This document shows positions 4,620-5,635 of a stretch of 5,635 bases of DNA, piece after piece; position 1 is the first letter of the stretch, and every line of letters begins with the position of its first letter. A program made the translations under genes and the position numbers. The DNA lies in contig NIUZ01000164.1 of NCBI GenBank assembly GCA_002254285.1, positions 1 to 5,635 of the forward strand. The letters are read 5' to 3'. The notes under the pieces were generated by a model. The model had not been told where the DNA came from. It did not search any database and saw only the letters and a list, made by a program, of their open reading frames with translations. The DNA comes from Bacteroidetes bacterium 4572_112. Lineage in GTDB: Bacteria; Bacteroidota; Bacteroidia; Bacteroidales; UBA1556.

Positions 4620-5635
4620 TACAAATCATAGCCATTGCTCTTTCTCTTTGTGTATCATCACCATACCAAGTAGTGTGACGACCTGGGTGAATAACCGATG
4701 CCGGAGATGCAGCAGCCATTGTGTGAGCTGATTTACGAATTAACTCAGGGTTAATTGTAGTAATACCAGCTGCCCATTCTGGAGTATAGTTTGCAACATG
4801 TGCTTTAAGCTCCTCAAAGCCATAAGCGTATTTGTCGATATATTCTTTATCGTAAATATTATCATATATTAATACGTGCATCCAAGCTAATAATAAAGCC
4901 ATGTCAGTACCTGGCTTAATAGCTAACCAATGTTGGGCTTTTGATGCTACGGTAGATAATCTAGGATCAACAACAATGATTTTTGCCTCATTGTCTATTG
5001 CAGTAGAAACTTCCTGAACAAACGAGTTGTGCATGTTCTCTCCAATGTGATTACCTATAAATACAATACATTTTGAGTTTTGCATATCTGCTGGCTCTGG
5101 AGAACCAACTCCTGATCCAAAGGTAGCAAAGAATCCAGCTTCACGAGGTCCAGCACATTGTGCATAAGCTGGCTCAGCATGATTTTCGTTTCCAAACGCT
5201 TTAAATAAGTATTCAAAATGTTTAGCAGGAGCACCGTGTACAAAAAGAGCCATGTTTTCTTTTCCATAGTCTTTTTTGATGCCATTCATTTTACTAGCAA
5301 TAAAATCTAAAGCTACATCCCATTCAGCCTCTTCATAAAACTGCTTGCCATCGGCACCTGTTCTGCGAATTAGTGGCTTCTTAAGTCTGTCTTCATCTTC
5401 GTACATTCCAAGTCCGCCAGTTCCGCGAGGGCAAAGCTTGCCTCTAGCGTGCTGATCTTCCTTATTACCAATAAGTTTTTTAATGTTGCCATCTTTGTCT
5501 TTATAAACCCAAGCTGCACATTTCCAAAAACAAACCTCGCAATAAGTCGGCGTTCTTGTAAGCTCGCTATCAGGAGTGTCCTGCGATATAGCTTTTTCGC
5601 TTACTTTTTGAACGGACCCCAGTACAGATCCTGCA
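4597..5635 (-). CDS. psrA: Molybdopterin oxidoreductase catalytic subunit (PsrA/PhsA-like), N-terminal part, open at the right edge and frame-broken at its end
   Basis: The frame is open from the window edge (first whole codon at 5634), so the Met at 5406 is internal and not the start. The true start, and probably a Tat signal, lies beyond the window. Visible residues 30-40 read TYCEVCFWKCA, and LCPRG follows at 67-71. C32, C35, C39 and C68 are the four ligands of the proximal [4Fe-4S] cluster in DMSO-reductase-family enzymes. Further on, YAQCAGPREAG (Cys codon 5157-5155) holds the likely molybdenum-ligand Cys of the PsrA/PhsA clade. Next come CIVFIGNHIGENMHNSFVQE, IIVVDPRLSTVASKAQHWL, IKPGTDMALLLAWMHVLI and GRHTTWYGDDTQRERAMAMI, all typical of the cofactor-binding core. 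The frame then runs into an out-of-family RSYKCIN and a TGA at 4599-4597. The enzyme would reduce, or possibly oxidise, polysulfide, thiosulfate or a related compound in the periplasm. Sequence alone does not settle the substrate. Confidence 0.88.
   Translation of the reverse strand, partial: AGSVLGSVQKVSEKAISQDTPDSELTRTPTYCEVCFWKCAAWVYKDKDGNIKKLIGNKEDQHARGKLCPRGTGGLGMYEDEDRLKKPLIRRTGADGKQFYEEAEWDVALDFIASKMNGIKKDYGKENMALFVHGAPAKHFEYLFKAFGNENHAEPAYAQCAGPREAGFFATFGSGVGSPEPADMQNSKCIVFIGNHIGENMHNSFVQEVSTAIDNEAKIIVVDPRLSTVASKAQHWLAIKPGTDMALLLAWMHVLIYDNIYDKEYIDKYAYGFEELKAHVANYTPEWAAGITTINPELIRKSAHTMAAASPASVIHPGRHTTWYGDDTQRERAMAMICRSYKCIN
4608..4626. repeat. Perfect 7-bp inverted repeat at the psrA frame break
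   Basis: ATTTGTA (4608-4614) and TACAAAT (4620-4626) are exact reverse complements separated by the five bases AGACC. The break between the two psrA reading frames must lie between 4628 and 4597, since each frame has a stop just beyond it, so the hairpin sits on the junction. It may be a cause (hairpin-associated deletion or polymerase slippage), an assembly artefact, or chance. It has no T-run and lies within a coding region, so it is not a terminator. Confidence 0.7.

Noticed and set aside
4608..4626. Rho-independent terminator formed by the 7-bp inverted repeat
   Set aside because: The stem is AT-rich, has no following T-run on either strand, and lies in the middle of a conserved coding region.
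4597..4630. Programmed +1 ribosomal frameshift joining the two psrA frames
   Set aside because: There is no slippery codon next to a stop (RF2 style), no A-run or stimulatory Shine-Dalgarno, and the family is not known to use frameshifting. The apparent missing internal segment points to a deletion instead.
5055..5406. Start of the catalytic subunit at the Met at 5406, and a separate overlapping minus-strand frame at 5055-5285
   Set aside because: The frame is open upstream of 5406 and encodes the conserved iron-sulfur Cys motif, so 5406 is internal. The 5055-5285 frame is a shadow with no family resemblance.

Overview
The window is an AT-rich stretch of bacterial DNA in which every supported gene lies on the minus strand, so transcription runs from position 5635 down to 1. 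The genes overlap by 4 nt or are separated by 10-24 nt, so they form one transcription unit that continues past both edges. The likely source is a member of the Bacteroidota. The evidence is indirect: AT-rich leaders without Shine-Dalgarno sites before most genes, a short lipoprotein signal ending LTSC, and the overall gene set. No rRNA or other phylogenetic marker is present.

In transcription order the unit starts with a molybdopterin oxidoreductase of the PsrA/PhsA (polysulfide/thiosulfate reductase) type (5635 to 3471). Its N-terminus lies off the right edge and its reading frame is broken near 4620. Next come a four-cluster ferredoxin subunit (PsrB-like, 3474-2938) and an eight-helix NrfD/PsrC membrane subunit (2922-1921). 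Together these make a complete membrane-bound, quinone-linked sulfur-compound reductase. Two small membrane proteins follow (1896-1378 and 1355-753). They look like the two halves of a YeeE/TsuA thiosulfate transporter encoded separately. Then come a membrane-anchored rhodanese-like protein whose catalytic cysteine is replaced by serine (741-118) and the first 35 codons of a lipoprotein (107-1).

Inferred function: the reductase passes electrons between the quinone pool and a sulfur substrate (thiosulfate, polysulfide or a relative) on the outer face of the inner membrane. The split YeeE/TsuA pair moves thiosulfate or a related sulfur species across the membrane. The rhodanese-like protein and the lipoprotein may bind or hand over sulfur in the periplasm. 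The direction of the reaction and the true substrate cannot be read from sequence.

Three points deserve attention. The catalytic-subunit gene changes frame exactly at a perfect 7-bp inverted repeat and also seems to lack an internal segment there. The rhodanese-like protein has lost its active-site cysteine but carries a cysteine on a Lys/Gly-rich C-terminal tail, reminiscent of a sulfur-carrier arm. The psrC-like gene has an eight-G run near its start. I see no mobile element, CRISPR array, RNA gene, promoter or terminator, and no gene-free stretch longer than about 25 nt.
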